Positions 6,945 through 14,007 of a DNA stretch of 16,443 nt are shown piece after piece; the stretch's first letter is position 1, and each line of letters begins with the position of its first letter. The notes below the pieces were generated by a model, which did no database searches, was not told the DNA's origin, and was given only the letters and a program-made list of their open reading frames with translations. This DNA comes from Desulfobacteraceae bacterium (lineage in GTDB: Bacteria; Desulfobacterota; DSM-4660; Desulfatiglandales; HGW-15). A program made the position numbers and the translations under genes. The stretch spans positions 1 to 16,443 of the forward strand of contig RPPU01000022.1 of NCBI GenBank assembly GCA_003819975.1, read 5' to 3'.

Positions 6945-8600
6945 TTATAAGACCGTTTTAGACCATTTGCGGTTTTCCATGGTGTATAGAACCCGTTGCC
7001 ATTTGATTTCCGTTTCTTTTTTATCTTCAGCAGCCGGCTGCGGGATCGGGTTCGGATAATAGGGCTGCGGCGCAGCCGCCGATTGCGGTACCACTTCGGT
7101 GGTCTCGAGTTTGATCGGACCATCCCAGAGATATTCTATGCCCAAGAGGGTATTGGGAATAAAGTCTTTGATCAAGGGTTTGCCTTCAAAACGATGCGTT
7201 AAATAAAGGGTGCGCTCGGAACTTTTTTCTTTATCTATGACAATATCCGGAGGATGATAAAGGGAATCCGTGAGCATCCGGCGGTAGTCGCGGGCCTTGC
7301 GGCTTTTTACATAATATTCCAGAACCATTTTATTTTTGTTCAATCGTTTTCCGGCGACAAAAAGCTTATGTTGATCTATGAAGTCCTGATCGATAAAATC
7401 ATTAATCAGCATGAAATCGCAATAATTCGCGCGGACTTTGAAGATAAAATCCCGCCCTTGACCGGTTTTCCGATCGAAATGTTTTCGGGCCTGCGTATCC
7501 TGCATTCTCTGAAATGGAATGGAATACCGGCCTTTGTCCGCCAGATCTTCCATATAGTAAAAAAGCCGCATGCCCAATGCATACGGATTCAGTCCGACCC
7601 GCGGCATGGAGGTCACGCCGGAATTGACCCGCGCAAAAGCCACCTCATGCCCTTTGATGCGGTCATCCTGCAAAAAGAGTTGTTCGTGCCAATAACTGGC
7701 CCAGCCCTCATTCATGATCTTGGTCCGGATTTGCGGTTGGAAGAAGATGGAGGTTTTACGAACGAGTTGCAGGATGCTTTGCATCCATTTATTCTCCTCT
7801 TTATTCAGAAAAGAAGAATATTCGGCCAGGTATTGCAGTAAATCCAGACGGCGGCCGTTTTTGGTTTCCAGATTTTTTTGAAAGATCGAATCGAATTCGG
7901 GGTATTTTTTAATGACTTCGGCAAAAAACGTCCGGTGGCCCGATTCTCCGTCTCTTTGCAGACAATCATTGTAACGGTTGATCTCCTCGATATACTCGCT
8001 GATCTTCAGTTTACGATTGGTTTGCAGAAAAACGTCAAAATAATAATCAAAGCGTTTCGATTCTTTGGTGGGTGCTTCCTGGTCCGTATTGGAGAGTTCT
8101 TCATGATAGCCTACCAAATTATCGATGCCCCGGGCGAATTCAATGATATAATCGACGAAGCGGCCTTTTTCGGCCCGATATTTGGCGATCAATCGTTTAT
8201 CGGAAAGAGCTTGACCGGTGAAATCGTAATCCCAGGTATGGCGGAAAAAGATGTTATTTTGGAAAAAATCGATATGGGCCAACACATGGTAAAAAATCAT
8301 GACATTGAGCCAATCCGGGTTATTGTCATTGTAAAAAGAAATAGCCGGACGGGTATTGATGACGGTTTCATAAGGATTACCGGGGTAAAGTTCATAACGT
8401 CCTTTTTCCTTTAAAACTTCCACGTCATGCACCCAATAATCGTAAAGCGTAGGAATCATGTATTTTGGAGTTAATTCAATCAAATCGCGGTTGCTGACGA
8501 TATATTCCAAGGTTTCGTCCTGGAAATTCAGGCCGACGGCTTTGGCTCTTTCTTTGCAGCCCTCCATGATTTTCTTGGTATGTTGATCGATCAGTTCCAT
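6945..8600 (-). CDS. spoVR: SpoVR family protein
   Basis: The protein has 551 residues, slightly longer than E. coli YcgB (about 510). SpoVR was named for a role in Bacillus spore cortex formation, and its homologues in non-sporulating bacteria sit with prkA and yeaH. Its biochemical activity is not established. Family landmarks are HVLAHIDFFQNN (105-116), the highly conserved MNEGWASYWH (296-305), and the segment NPYALGMRLF (338-347). A Pro/Ala-rich linker at about 505-525 precedes a short C-terminal tail, which accounts for the extra length. It lies third in the cluster. The upstream gap of 226 bases is the longest in the unit and holds two hairpin repeats. The ribosome site is weak. There is no sign of a transmembrane segment. 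Confidence 0.93.
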   Translation of the reverse strand: MELIDQHTKKIMEGCKERAKAVGLNFQDETLEYIVSNRDLIELTPKYMIPTLYDYWVHDVEVLKEKGRYELYPGNPYETVINTRPAISFYNDNNPDWLNVMIFYHVLAHIDFFQNNIFFRHTWDYDFTGQALSDKRLIAKYRAEKGRFVDYIIEFARGIDNLVGYHEELSNTDQEAPTKESKRFDYYFDVFLQTNRKLKISEYIEEINRYNDCLQRDGESGHRTFFAEVIKKYPEFDSIFQKNLETKNGRRLDLLQYLAEYSSFLNKEENKWMQSILQLVRKTSIFFQPQIRTKIMNEGWASYWHEQLFLQDDRIKGHEVAFARVNSGVTSMPRVGLNPYALGMRLFYYMEDLADKGRYSIPFQRMQDTQARKHFDRKTGQGRDFIFKVRANYCDFMLINDFIDQDFIDQHKLFVAGKRLNKNKMVLEYYVKSRKARDYRRMLTDSLYHPPDIVIDKEKSSERTLYLTHRFEGKPLIKDFIPNTLLGIEYLWDGPIKLETTEVVPQSAAAPQPYYPNPIPQPAAEDKKETEIKWQRVLYTMENRKWSKTVL

Positions 8601-8659
8601 GTTTTCACATCATTAAAATATTATAACCGTTCAGGCGCTTAAAAGACCGCTTTAGTGAA

Positions 8660-8700
8660 CCGTTCATACTGAGTGCTTCGACAAGCTCAACACGAACGGG
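8660..8700. repeat. Hairpin repeat, copy 1 (TTCGAC-AAGCTCA family)
   Basis: This 41-base imperfect palindrome begins CCGTTC and ends GAACGGG, with core TTCGACAAGCTCA. It matches copy 2 (8722-8764) at about 30 of 41 positions when copy 2 is reverse-complemented. From memory, this is a widespread intergenic palindrome in bacterial genomes. It lies in the yeaH-spoVR gap, so in the operon mRNA it would form a hairpin between two genes. Confidence 0.75.
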
Positions 8701-8721
8701 AATACGATTGTATAGCTTTTA

Positions 8722-8764
8722 CCCGTTCGCCCTGAGCTCGTCGAAGAGCTTGGGGCGAACGGGG
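8722..8764. repeat. Hairpin repeat, copy 2 (inverted relative to copy 1)
   Basis: An exact 11-bp stem (CCCGTTCGCCC at 8722-8732 with its complement at 8753-8763) is extended by GAGCTC/GAGCTT pairing around GTCGAA. It is more G+C-rich and more stable than copy 1. No T-run follows on either strand, so it is not a standard terminator. It may limit or process the mRNA between yeaH and spoVR, which would change the ratio of the two products. Confidence 0.78.
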
Positions 8765-8826
8765 TCCTGTCGGCAAACTAGAGTCGTAACCAATATTCTG
8801 ACTCCCGGCACTCGTCTCCAATCCGT

Positions 8827-10242
8827 TTATACCGCCGTCGCGCGACTAAAATGGTGCGATTGCGAAATCAGTTTTTTAATGCCTTCAATCACACGCGGTT
8901 CCTCGGCGTCTTCCTGCATGACATCCATGCGAATCAGTTCCGGTTTTTCCGTCAGCAGCCGGGAGTCTTCCAGATATTTTTGGACTTCGGTTTTGCGGGT
9001 CGAGCCGCCGGAATGTTCGACAATGGTTACGCCGATACGGCTGATCAGGGGGAGTATCTTTTTTATTTCCGGAACGGCTTCCTTGCCGTCCGTGTCCCAA
9101 TCATCGCCGTCGGTTCCGTGAAAGACATAGATATTGTATTCCTGAGCCAGATTTTCCTTTTGGATGATCTCATTCACCAATTTATAGGCGGAAGCCACCC
9201 GGGTGCCGCCGGCGACTCTGGAATTATAATAGGTATAGAAATCCGGGACTTCTTTGGCGTCCGTATCGTGCAGGATAAACCGCGATTCGACTTGCATGGA
9301 ATATTGGTATAACAGCCAGCTGTAGATCAGAACATGCTGGGCCACGACCAGTTCGGTGCATTTGCCGATCATGGAGCCGGAGTAATCCCTTAGGAAAAAC
9401 ACCATGGCTTGGGATTCGTAATCTTTTTCCTTGGAAAGAATACGATAGATTTTATCCTTGGGGGAAACCAGGAACCGGGCGGGATCAATGTCATCAACTT
9501 CCGGAAGATTACCCAAATGGATGTTGGTTTCGACGATTTTCCGCAAAGTGGCCTTTTTGTCGAGGAATTGCCCAAAACCGCGGTTGCGGTCGGTCATATC
9601 ATAGGTGTAACGGGTAAATGAACGTTTCTTGCCCTTGTCTTTCAGATTGGGCAATTCGAATTTTTCGGTGAGCAATTTTCCGAGATCATAGGCATTGGAT
9701 TCCATTTCATGAGGGCCTTCTTCGCCCTGCCCGGGACCGCCGGGACCGGCGCCGCCTTCAGGCGCGTGGACCGGTTGTTCGCCGATGACTTCGCCCTCTT
9801 TGCCTTCTCCTGAACCGGATGAGGATTGTTCTTCGGTTTCAGGTTTAAAATCGTTGTCGTGAATGAATTTTTCTTCCACGGTTGAAGGTACGACCACGAT
9901 CTTGCCTTTACCGCCTTTACCCGGCTTGATCAGGCGGCCGACCCGAATTTTGCGCGGGAAGCCGTCTTTTTCCCTTTGCTTGTCCCGTTCAATTAATTCA
10001 TCCATGGAGCGCAGGCAAGTATAAAAGGGGATCTGCGCGGAAGGAAACGATTGTAGGAAGTTCAGATCGCCCTGTAGGTAGAAGCCGAGCGGCCGTGAAA
10101 GGAGATCGTTTGGATACGGAGCGGGGAAATCCTCTGAATGTTGAACAGGTCCCGCTAATTCGGTTCGGATAATGGCCTCCTGGTTTGTAGCCAGACCTCT
10201 TTTTTTCAATTTTTTATAATAAGCCAAAGCTTGGTTTTTCAT
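8827..10242 (-). CDS. yeaH: YeaH/DUF444 family protein with von Willebrand-like domain
   Basis: The protein has 471 residues (E. coli YeaH about 427). DUF444 proteins are encoded next to prkA, and in E. coli the pair responds to starvation and stress. The N-terminal half ends in a low-complexity Gly/Glu/Pro linker (about 138-178). The C-terminal half is VWA-like, with a metal-site motif DYSGS (286-290) in FFLRDYSGSM, Thr347 in AGGTRV, and GTDGDDW (376-382) supplying a further acidic ligand, so the metal site looks complete. It may act as an adaptor for the AAA+ partner by analogy with MoxR-VWA pairs; this is an inference. An AAGG lies about 10 bases before the ATG. It is second in the cluster, 94 bases after the first prkA-like gene. 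Confidence 0.92.
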   Translation of the reverse strand: MKNQALAYYKKLKKRGLATNQEAIIRTELAGPVQHSEDFPAPYPNDLLSRPLGFYLQGDLNFLQSFPSAQIPFYTCLRSMDELIERDKQREKDGFPRKIRVGRLIKPGKGGKGKIVVVPSTVEEKFIHDNDFKPETEEQSSSGSGEGKEGEVIGEQPVHAPEGGAGPGGPGQGEEGPHEMESNAYDLGKLLTEKFELPNLKDKGKKRSFTRYTYDMTDRNRGFGQFLDKKATLRKIVETNIHLGNLPEVDDIDPARFLVSPKDKIYRILSKEKDYESQAMVFFLRDYSGSMIGKCTELVVAQHVLIYSWLLYQYSMQVESRFILHDTDAKEVPDFYTYYNSRVAGGTRVASAYKLVNEIIQKENLAQEYNIYVFHGTDGDDWDTDGKEAVPEIKKILPLISRIGVTIVEHSGGSTRKTEVQKYLEDSRLLTEKPELIRMDVMQEDAEEPRVIEGIKKLISQSHHFSRATAV

Positions 10243-10293
10243 GCTTGATGACCTTGAGTCTCTTCAAACCGTTCAATCTTCATTGTTTTCTAA

Positions 10294-10324
10294 CCTTGAA
10301 CCGTGAACCGGGGAACTTTAAACC
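10294..10324. repeat. Degenerate heptad-like tandem repeat between prkA-like and yeaH
   Basis: Four consecutive units read CCTTGAA, CCGTGAA, CCGGGGAA (8 bases) and CTTTAAA, followed by CC. The array is short and its units diverge. From memory, similar TGAACC-type arrays occur between genes in environmental genomes. It lies in the untranslated gap of the operon and no role is evident. Confidence 0.5.
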
Positions 10325-10336
10325 AAAGTCATTACT

Positions 10337-12397
10337 TTATTTTTCATCTTCCTGGGTGCAAAAATATTCAATGGATTTTTGCGCGCAGGTCCTGCAATAA
10401 TGCAGTTTCTCAAACATGGTCCGGATCATGCGATCATAGAGTTTCTGATTTTCCTCATTGGTGCGGTTGGCCAGCGCGCCGATCAAGCTGCCGGTCCCGG
10501 CAATATCCGATTTTAAGCGCACATCCGTCACGGCTTTGACCAGTTCGAGGTTATCCATGAAATCATAATTGGGATTCATGGAGATTTTTTGACCGTAGAT
10601 CTTACGGATCGAAGCCCGGAAGGTCTCACGCTGCTCCGTGGTTTTGAGTTCCAAACGTTCTTCCACGCTTTTGATATAGCGCTCATCTATTTTCAGGGCT
10701 TTCAGTTCTCCGTGTTGCGGATCTTTGTATTTCCACATCTTGTCGGGACCTAGATTTTCAGCATCGATGCCGATGATCATGTTGACGTAATTCATCACGT
10801 CTTTTTTGATGGCCAGCGGTTCATCCATGTAGGCATTGAACATCTCGGTCATGATCCGCTCGCGGTACAGTCCTTTGGCGATTTTGATGTCTTCCAAATA
10901 TTTGGCCCGGTCATTGGCTTCGTTAACATAGTCCAAGATGATCCGTTCCAGCGCTTTAAAGATATCATAGGCAAACATGCAACGGCCTTCATTGGTTTCG
11001 GAGCTTTCAATGAGCAGCTGGATGGCCCGGCCCAGGTTTCTTTGGCCCAGGCCTTTTTGGCCGAAACGTTTGGTAATGTCGGGGTCCTGGTTGAGGGTGT
11101 CGATCACTTCGGAAAGAGTTTTAATGCTTTTTTCACCGGCCACTTCACCGGCGGCCAGCTTCATGGTTTCCACGGCGGTCAACTTTTCGGAACGGGGCAG
11201 GCGCGTCAATACCACGGCCACGGAAGTGGCATAGTTCAAATTAGGATCCTGATGCAGGTTTTCGCGCGTCAGGGTCGTGCGCGGTTCATTGCCGATGGTA
11301 TATTGAGAGAGTTCGCCCTGCAGCTTGTAATTGGTATTATGGGAAACATAGCAAATCCGGCAGCGGTCCACGATGGGCGCTTCTTCTTTTTCGGATAAAA
11401 AGCGGTTGAATTCGCTGTTGTTGCTGGTGGCGATGATCAAGCTGTCAATGGGCCATTTGTAACCGTCGATTTCGATATTTCGGTTTTGAATGACGCCCAG
11501 GTAGACTTGGACCAGATCTTTCTTGTTTTTAAAGATTTCGTCGCTGAAATGAATGCCGCCGCCGGCCACGCGCGCCAGGGCGCCTCTTCGCAAATCAAAG
11601 CGATAGGGGTTATTGGTATCGCTGATATGGAGCAGACGCTGGATGGACTCTTCTCCCAATAAATCCACGGCCGAAGAAGTGATTTTGTCTTTGGCCGGAT
11701 ACTTCCCCGTGATCGTGCCCAGGCTTTCCGTCAGCGGCACCGAAAGGATCTCGATCTGTTTCAACATTTCTTCGATTTTATCGCCGGTATGATTGCGGAT
11801 GTCGTTCCAGATATAGCTGCTGCAGGCCCCCAAAGGACGGTAGTCTTCGTAGAGATCTTCAATTTGCTTGTCGCTGAATCCGATCTCCTTGGCCAGATAG
11901 GCTTTGTTTTCTTCCGGGTTATTGAAAAGATTCATGGCCAAGATCATGGGATCTTCATAGGTCTGGGATTCGATCGTTTTGATCTTGCCGTAGGTGCCCA
12001 GGCGATCGATATTCAGAAAGCGGAAAGAGTATTTGCGGTTTTTTTCCCGGGAGAGGAATTCGCGGTATTTAGCGCAAAGGTATTCCACGAAAAAGGTCTT
12101 GCCGTTGCCCGGTTCTCCAACCAGCACATAGGCCATTTCTTTGGACGATCCGCCTTCGGCCGCATCTTTCACATAAGACACAAAGCTGTTGATCTCGTCA
12201 TAGAGACCGATCAAATGTTTTTTGCCGTTGCGGAATATGCTGAAATCATAGGTCGTTTTGCCGTTCACCACAACCTTTTCAATATCCGTTTCCAGGATCA
12301 TACGAGCTACGCCTTGAAAGGCGTTTTCGAACCGGCGATGACCATCCTTGATTGCGACTAAATGATGGTGGAGAGAGTTGCTGTTGAAATTAGCCAT
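10337..12397 (-). CDS. prkA: PrkA-family AAA+ protein, first gene of the cluster
   Basis: The protein has 686 residues from the chosen start. AAA+ motifs are Walker A GEPGNGKT (94-101), Walker B IHFSDE with Asp286 and Glu287 (282-287), and sensor 1 ATSNN (323-327). The block from Walker B through IQNRNIEIDG (303-312) is a PrkA family hallmark. The Cys motif CPxH seen in the AAA insert of the second paralogue is absent. Instead CRIC occurs at 346-349, and the C-terminus ends with a CRTC...C cluster (668-680) that could bind metal. ATG at 12397 is preferred over 12493 because a GGGGG site (12404-12408) lies 6 bases upstream and the 32-residue extension shows no family resemblance. E. coli YeaG, the homologue, works with YeaH in starvation adaptation. 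It heads a four-gene operon. Confidence 0.88.
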   Translation of the reverse strand: MANFNSNSLHHHLVAIKDGHRRFENAFQGVARMILETDIEKVVVNGKTTYDFSIFRNGKKHLIGLYDEINSFVSYVKDAAEGGSSKEMAYVLVGEPGNGKTFFVEYLCAKYREFLSREKNRKYSFRFLNIDRLGTYGKIKTIESQTYEDPMILAMNLFNNPEENKAYLAKEIGFSDKQIEDLYEDYRPLGACSSYIWNDIRNHTGDKIEEMLKQIEILSVPLTESLGTITGKYPAKDKITSSAVDLLGEESIQRLLHISDTNNPYRFDLRRGALARVAGGGIHFSDEIFKNKKDLVQVYLGVIQNRNIEIDGYKWPIDSLIIATSNNSEFNRFLSEKEEAPIVDRCRICYVSHNTNYKLQGELSQYTIGNEPRTTLTRENLHQDPNLNYATSVAVVLTRLPRSEKLTAVETMKLAAGEVAGEKSIKTLSEVIDTLNQDPDITKRFGQKGLGQRNLGRAIQLLIESSETNEGRCMFAYDIFKALERIILDYVNEANDRAKYLEDIKIAKGLYRERIMTEMFNAYMDEPLAIKKDVMNYVNMIIGIDAENLGPDKMWKYKDPQHGELKALKIDERYIKSVEERLELKTTEQRETFRASIRKIYGQKISMNPNYDFMDNLELVKAVTDVRLKSDIAGTGSLIGALANRTNEENQKLYDRMIRTMFEKLHYCRTCAQKSIEYFCTQEDEK

Positions 12398-12403
12398 TGG
12401 ATG

Positions 12404-12408
12404 CCCCC
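12404..12408 (-). promoter_or_regulatory. Ribosome binding site that sets the first prkA-like start
   Basis: GGGGG on the minus strand lies 6 bases before the ATG at 12397. The longer option starting at 12493 has no comparable site. Confidence 0.5.
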
Positions 12409-12531
12409 ATCTGAATAAATTAATAATAAGCGGTTTATAACTGCGGAATCCTTTGTCAGCTAATACAGCAAGCCTTATGCCAGAAATGTTCATTGGCTTG
12501 CTAAACTAATATTATCAGTGAATTCAATTAG

Positions 12532-12560
12532 ATAATAAGCATAGCATACGGGGATTTGAA
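12532..12560 (-). promoter_or_regulatory. Possible promoter of the prkA-yeaH-spoVR-prkA cluster
   Basis: On the minus strand, TTCAAA (12555-12560, four of six matches) is followed by a 17-base spacer and TATTAT (12532-12537, five of six). The start would be near 12525, leaving a leader of about 128 bases to the ATG at 12397. The weak -35 box suits a promoter that depends on an activator. No convincing sigma-54 GG-N10-GC element was found here. Confidence 0.35.
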
Positions 12561-12595
12561 GCCGAGCATTGGTTCAGCGGATTTTTTGCAGGACA

Positions 12596-12627
12596 TGTCA
12601 AAATTGTGTCGAAAACACTGTCAATTT
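12596..12627. promoter_or_regulatory. Three helically phased TGTC(A/G)A repeats
   Basis: On the plus strand TGTCAA, TGTCGA and TGTCAA begin at 12596, 12607 and 12619. The spacings of 11 and 12 bases put them on about the same face of the helix. They lie about 36-67 bases upstream of the proposed -35 of the prkA cluster, where an activator would bind. They also fall downstream of the nitrilase stop and overlap the hairpin at 12600-12628, so either role is possible. Confidence 0.35.
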
Positions 12628-12628
12628 T
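12600..12628. terminator. Bulged hairpin downstream of the nitrilase gene
   Basis: AAAATT at 12600-12605 and AATTTT at 12623-12628 pair, enclosing a GTGT/ACAC stem with a CGAAA loop and a 4-base bulge. It lies about 94-122 bases past the nitrilase stop and is followed by a short T-run on either strand. Such a weak stem is a poor terminator, so this is offered only as the best candidate for the 3' end of the nitrilase transcript. Confidence 0.25.
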
Positions 12629-12721
12629 TAGAGGAATTTTATCAACACAGTCGGATTTCTAATCAACAAGATGCCGTTCGTCAGGAGATTGACAAGGTGC
12701 ATAGGGGCGGTGACCGAGTTT

Positions 12722-13705
12722 TCAGGATTTAAATTGAACATTCAGTAAAGGTTTTACGTTCACTTCCAGTTGAAAAAGATCGGGCCGGGCGTAATGGCCG
12801 GCCGTATCCAGCGCCAGGTTTCCTTCGCGGATCAGGTCCAGATCCAAAGTGCCATAGACAATGCCGGGTTTTTCTAAAAGAGGAGCCATCACGTAAGTGC
12901 TGTCCGGTGCAATGATCGCGCTGCCTCCGCCTAAGATAACGGCATCATCCGGTCCTGCAAAAGCTTCCAGGAGCTCCAACGGTTCCGGGCTGTTGGAACC
13001 GAGGGAATGGAAGCCATCCAGCATATCTTTGCGGGTCAAGTAAGACCCGGAAGCAAGCACAAAGCATTGTCCTTCAAAGGCATAATGCCGGCTGGCGATC
13101 TGATGGAGTTCTTTGACTGCCGGCCATTGCGCTATATGGATACACTCCTGTTTGGCATGCATGACCGCACGCGCCAGCGGCATCCAATGTTCCCAACAAA
13201 TTAAACCGCCGATTGGGCCGTATGCGGAGGCAAGCGTTTGCAGAGTGCTGCCGTCGCCCTGGCCCCAAACCAAACGTTCCGTGTAGGTCGGCATGATTTT
13301 GCGGTGTATTTGAAAAGCCTGATTTTTTTTTGAAATAAACAACATGGTGTTGTAAAGGGTATGGCCGAGGCGTTCATGAATTCCCATAACCAGATCGATT
13401 TGCAATTTTTGAGCTTTTTGACGCAGTTGTTCAAATTCCGGCCCAGGGATGGCCATTGAATTTTCGGATAATATACGATAAAGCACCTTGGCCGGTTTAT
13501 AATCCCAGAGCGCAGCCTTAGGCGCGTAATCCAACCAGACCGGATAACCCGGCAACCATGATTCCGGGAAGACCACCAGGACGGCGCCTTGTTGAGCCGC
13601 TTGTTCCATTAAGGCCAGGGCTTTTTCAAGACTTGCCGCCAAGTTCAAAAAAACCGGCGGCCATTGGATCAAAGCGACTTGCACTAATTTTTGTTTATTC
13701 GGCAT
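12722..13705 (-). CDS. Nitrilase (carbon-nitrogen hydrolase family)
   Basis: The protein has 327 residues. It belongs to the branch of the nitrilase superfamily that converts nitriles to carboxylic acids and ammonia (EC 3.5.5.1 type). The full catalytic set is visible: Glu48 in FPESWLPGYP, Lys136 in HRKIMPTYTER, second Glu143, and nucleophile Cys170 in GLICWEHWMPL. CWEH followed by PLAR, and GHYARPDLF (303-311) near the end, are typical of true nitrilases rather than amidases. The substrate cannot be read from the sequence. ATG at 13705 is chosen because AAGAGG lies 8 bases upstream; the only longer option uses a TTG at 13726. It is a single gene diverging from the sensor kinase, with its own promoter at 13750-13778. 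There is no signal peptide, so it should be cytoplasmic. Confidence 0.92.
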   Translation of the reverse strand: MPNKQKLVQVALIQWPPVFLNLAASLEKALALMEQAAQQGAVLVVFPESWLPGYPVWLDYAPKAALWDYKPAKVLYRILSENSMAIPGPEFEQLRQKAQKLQIDLVMGIHERLGHTLYNTMLFISKKNQAFQIHRKIMPTYTERLVWGQGDGSTLQTLASAYGPIGGLICWEHWMPLARAVMHAKQECIHIAQWPAVKELHQIASRHYAFEGQCFVLASGSYLTRKDMLDGFHSLGSNSPEPLELLEAFAGPDDAVILGGGSAIIAPDSTYVMAPLLEKPGIVYGTLDLDLIREGNLALDTAGHYARPDLFQLEVNVKPLLNVQFKS

Positions 13706-13713
13706 GGTCTTTT

Positions 13714-13719
13714 CCTCTT
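13714..13719 (-). promoter_or_regulatory. Ribosome binding site that sets the nitrilase start
   Basis: AAGAGG on the minus strand, 8 bases before the ATG at 13705, is a strong site. It lies inside the longer reading that would begin at the TTG at 13726, which argues against that longer start. Confidence 0.75.
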
Positions 13720-13749
13720 TAAGCAAGGTTTTGCGAGTTTCGATTTAAA

Positions 13750-13778
13750 AATATAACATCATTTTGTTTAAATTTCAA
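13750..13778 (-). promoter_or_regulatory. Sigma70-type promoter of the nitrilase gene
   Basis: On the minus strand, TTGAAA (13773-13778, five of six matches) is followed by an optimal 17-base spacer and TATATT (13750-13755, five of six). The start would be near 13743, giving a leader of about 38 bases. The dyad at 13755-13794 covers the spacer and the -35 box. Confidence 0.6.
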
Positions 13779-13794
13779 GTTAAAACAAGATGTT
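13755..13794. promoter_or_regulatory. Operator-like dyad between divergent promoters
   Basis: AACATC (13755-13760) and GATGTT (13789-13794) are exact complements. Inside them TTGTTT (13764-13769) and AAACAA (13783-13788) also pair, with a 3-base slip in the left arm. The dyad overlaps the nitrilase promoter and ends about 16 bases before the -35 of the sensor-kinase promoter. A second short palindrome, GTTAG-TT-CTAAC (13792-13803), abuts it. One regulator could act on both genes, but this is an inference. Confidence 0.45.
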
Positions 13795-13810
13795 AGTTCT
13801 AACACTTTTA

Positions 13811-13839
13811 TTGACACATCCGGATAAATACCATATAAT
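13811..13839 (+). promoter_or_regulatory. Perfect-consensus sigma70 promoter for the hybrid histidine kinase
   Basis: TTGACA at 13811-13816 and TATAAT at 13834-13839 are separated by exactly 17 bases. Both hexamers and the spacer are the full consensus, which is rare by chance. The start would be near 13846, leaving about 160 untranslated bases before the ATG at 14008. No gene is visible in that leader apart from one out-of-frame 28-codon reading. Confidence 0.75.
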
Positions 13840-13999
13840 TTTCACTAAAAAATAGGCAATATAGATCAATTGCAAACTATTTTGATAATAAGATGAGGCA
13901 AGACTGATTTTTCCATACGAAAAAGTCAATGATTTCATGCTGATTTCGGTAGCAACCCCTTCATTGTCATCAACCAAAGGGCCGGATCAGGGCCGCCTG

Positions 14000-14004
14000 A
14001 GGAG
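14000..14004 (+). promoter_or_regulatory. Ribosome binding site of the hybrid histidine kinase
   Basis: AGGAG, within the longer TGAGGAG, lies only 3 bases before the ATG at 14008. This is shorter than the usual 5-9, but no other in-frame ATG exists upstream before the stop at 13930. Confidence 0.55.
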
Positions 14005-14007
14005 TTT

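Noticed and set aside
6788..7123. 111-residue minus-strand reading spanning the spoVR end and the second prkA-like start
   Set aside because: It runs in a different frame through two well-supported genes, its composition is Arg/Lys-rich as expected of a shadow frame, and it has no domain.
8601..8640. TATAAT-like box on the minus strand just before spoVR
   Set aside because: It would be an internal promoter for spoVR, but the region 16-18 bases upstream has no acceptable -35, so it was not annotated.
8660..8764. CRISPR repeat pair
   Set aside because: There are only two copies, in opposite orientation, with a 21-base gap and 11 mismatches of 41. This is a palindromic repeat pair, not an array.
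11789..12361. 190-residue plus-strand reading opposite the first prkA-like gene
   Set aside because: It is antisense to a conserved AAA+ domain and its composition is typical of a complementary-strand shadow. The same applies to the 195- and 178-residue plus-strand readings opposite spoVR.
12398..12493. 32-residue N-terminal extension of the first PrkA-like protein
   Set aside because: It has no ribosome site and no family resemblance. The ATG at 12397 has a purine-rich site 6 bases upstream, so the shorter protein was annotated.
12576..12600. Possible sigma-54 promoter upstream of the prkA operon
   Set aside because: TTGACATG and TGCA on the minus strand look partly right, but the essential GG of the -24 element is GA and the spacing is wrong.
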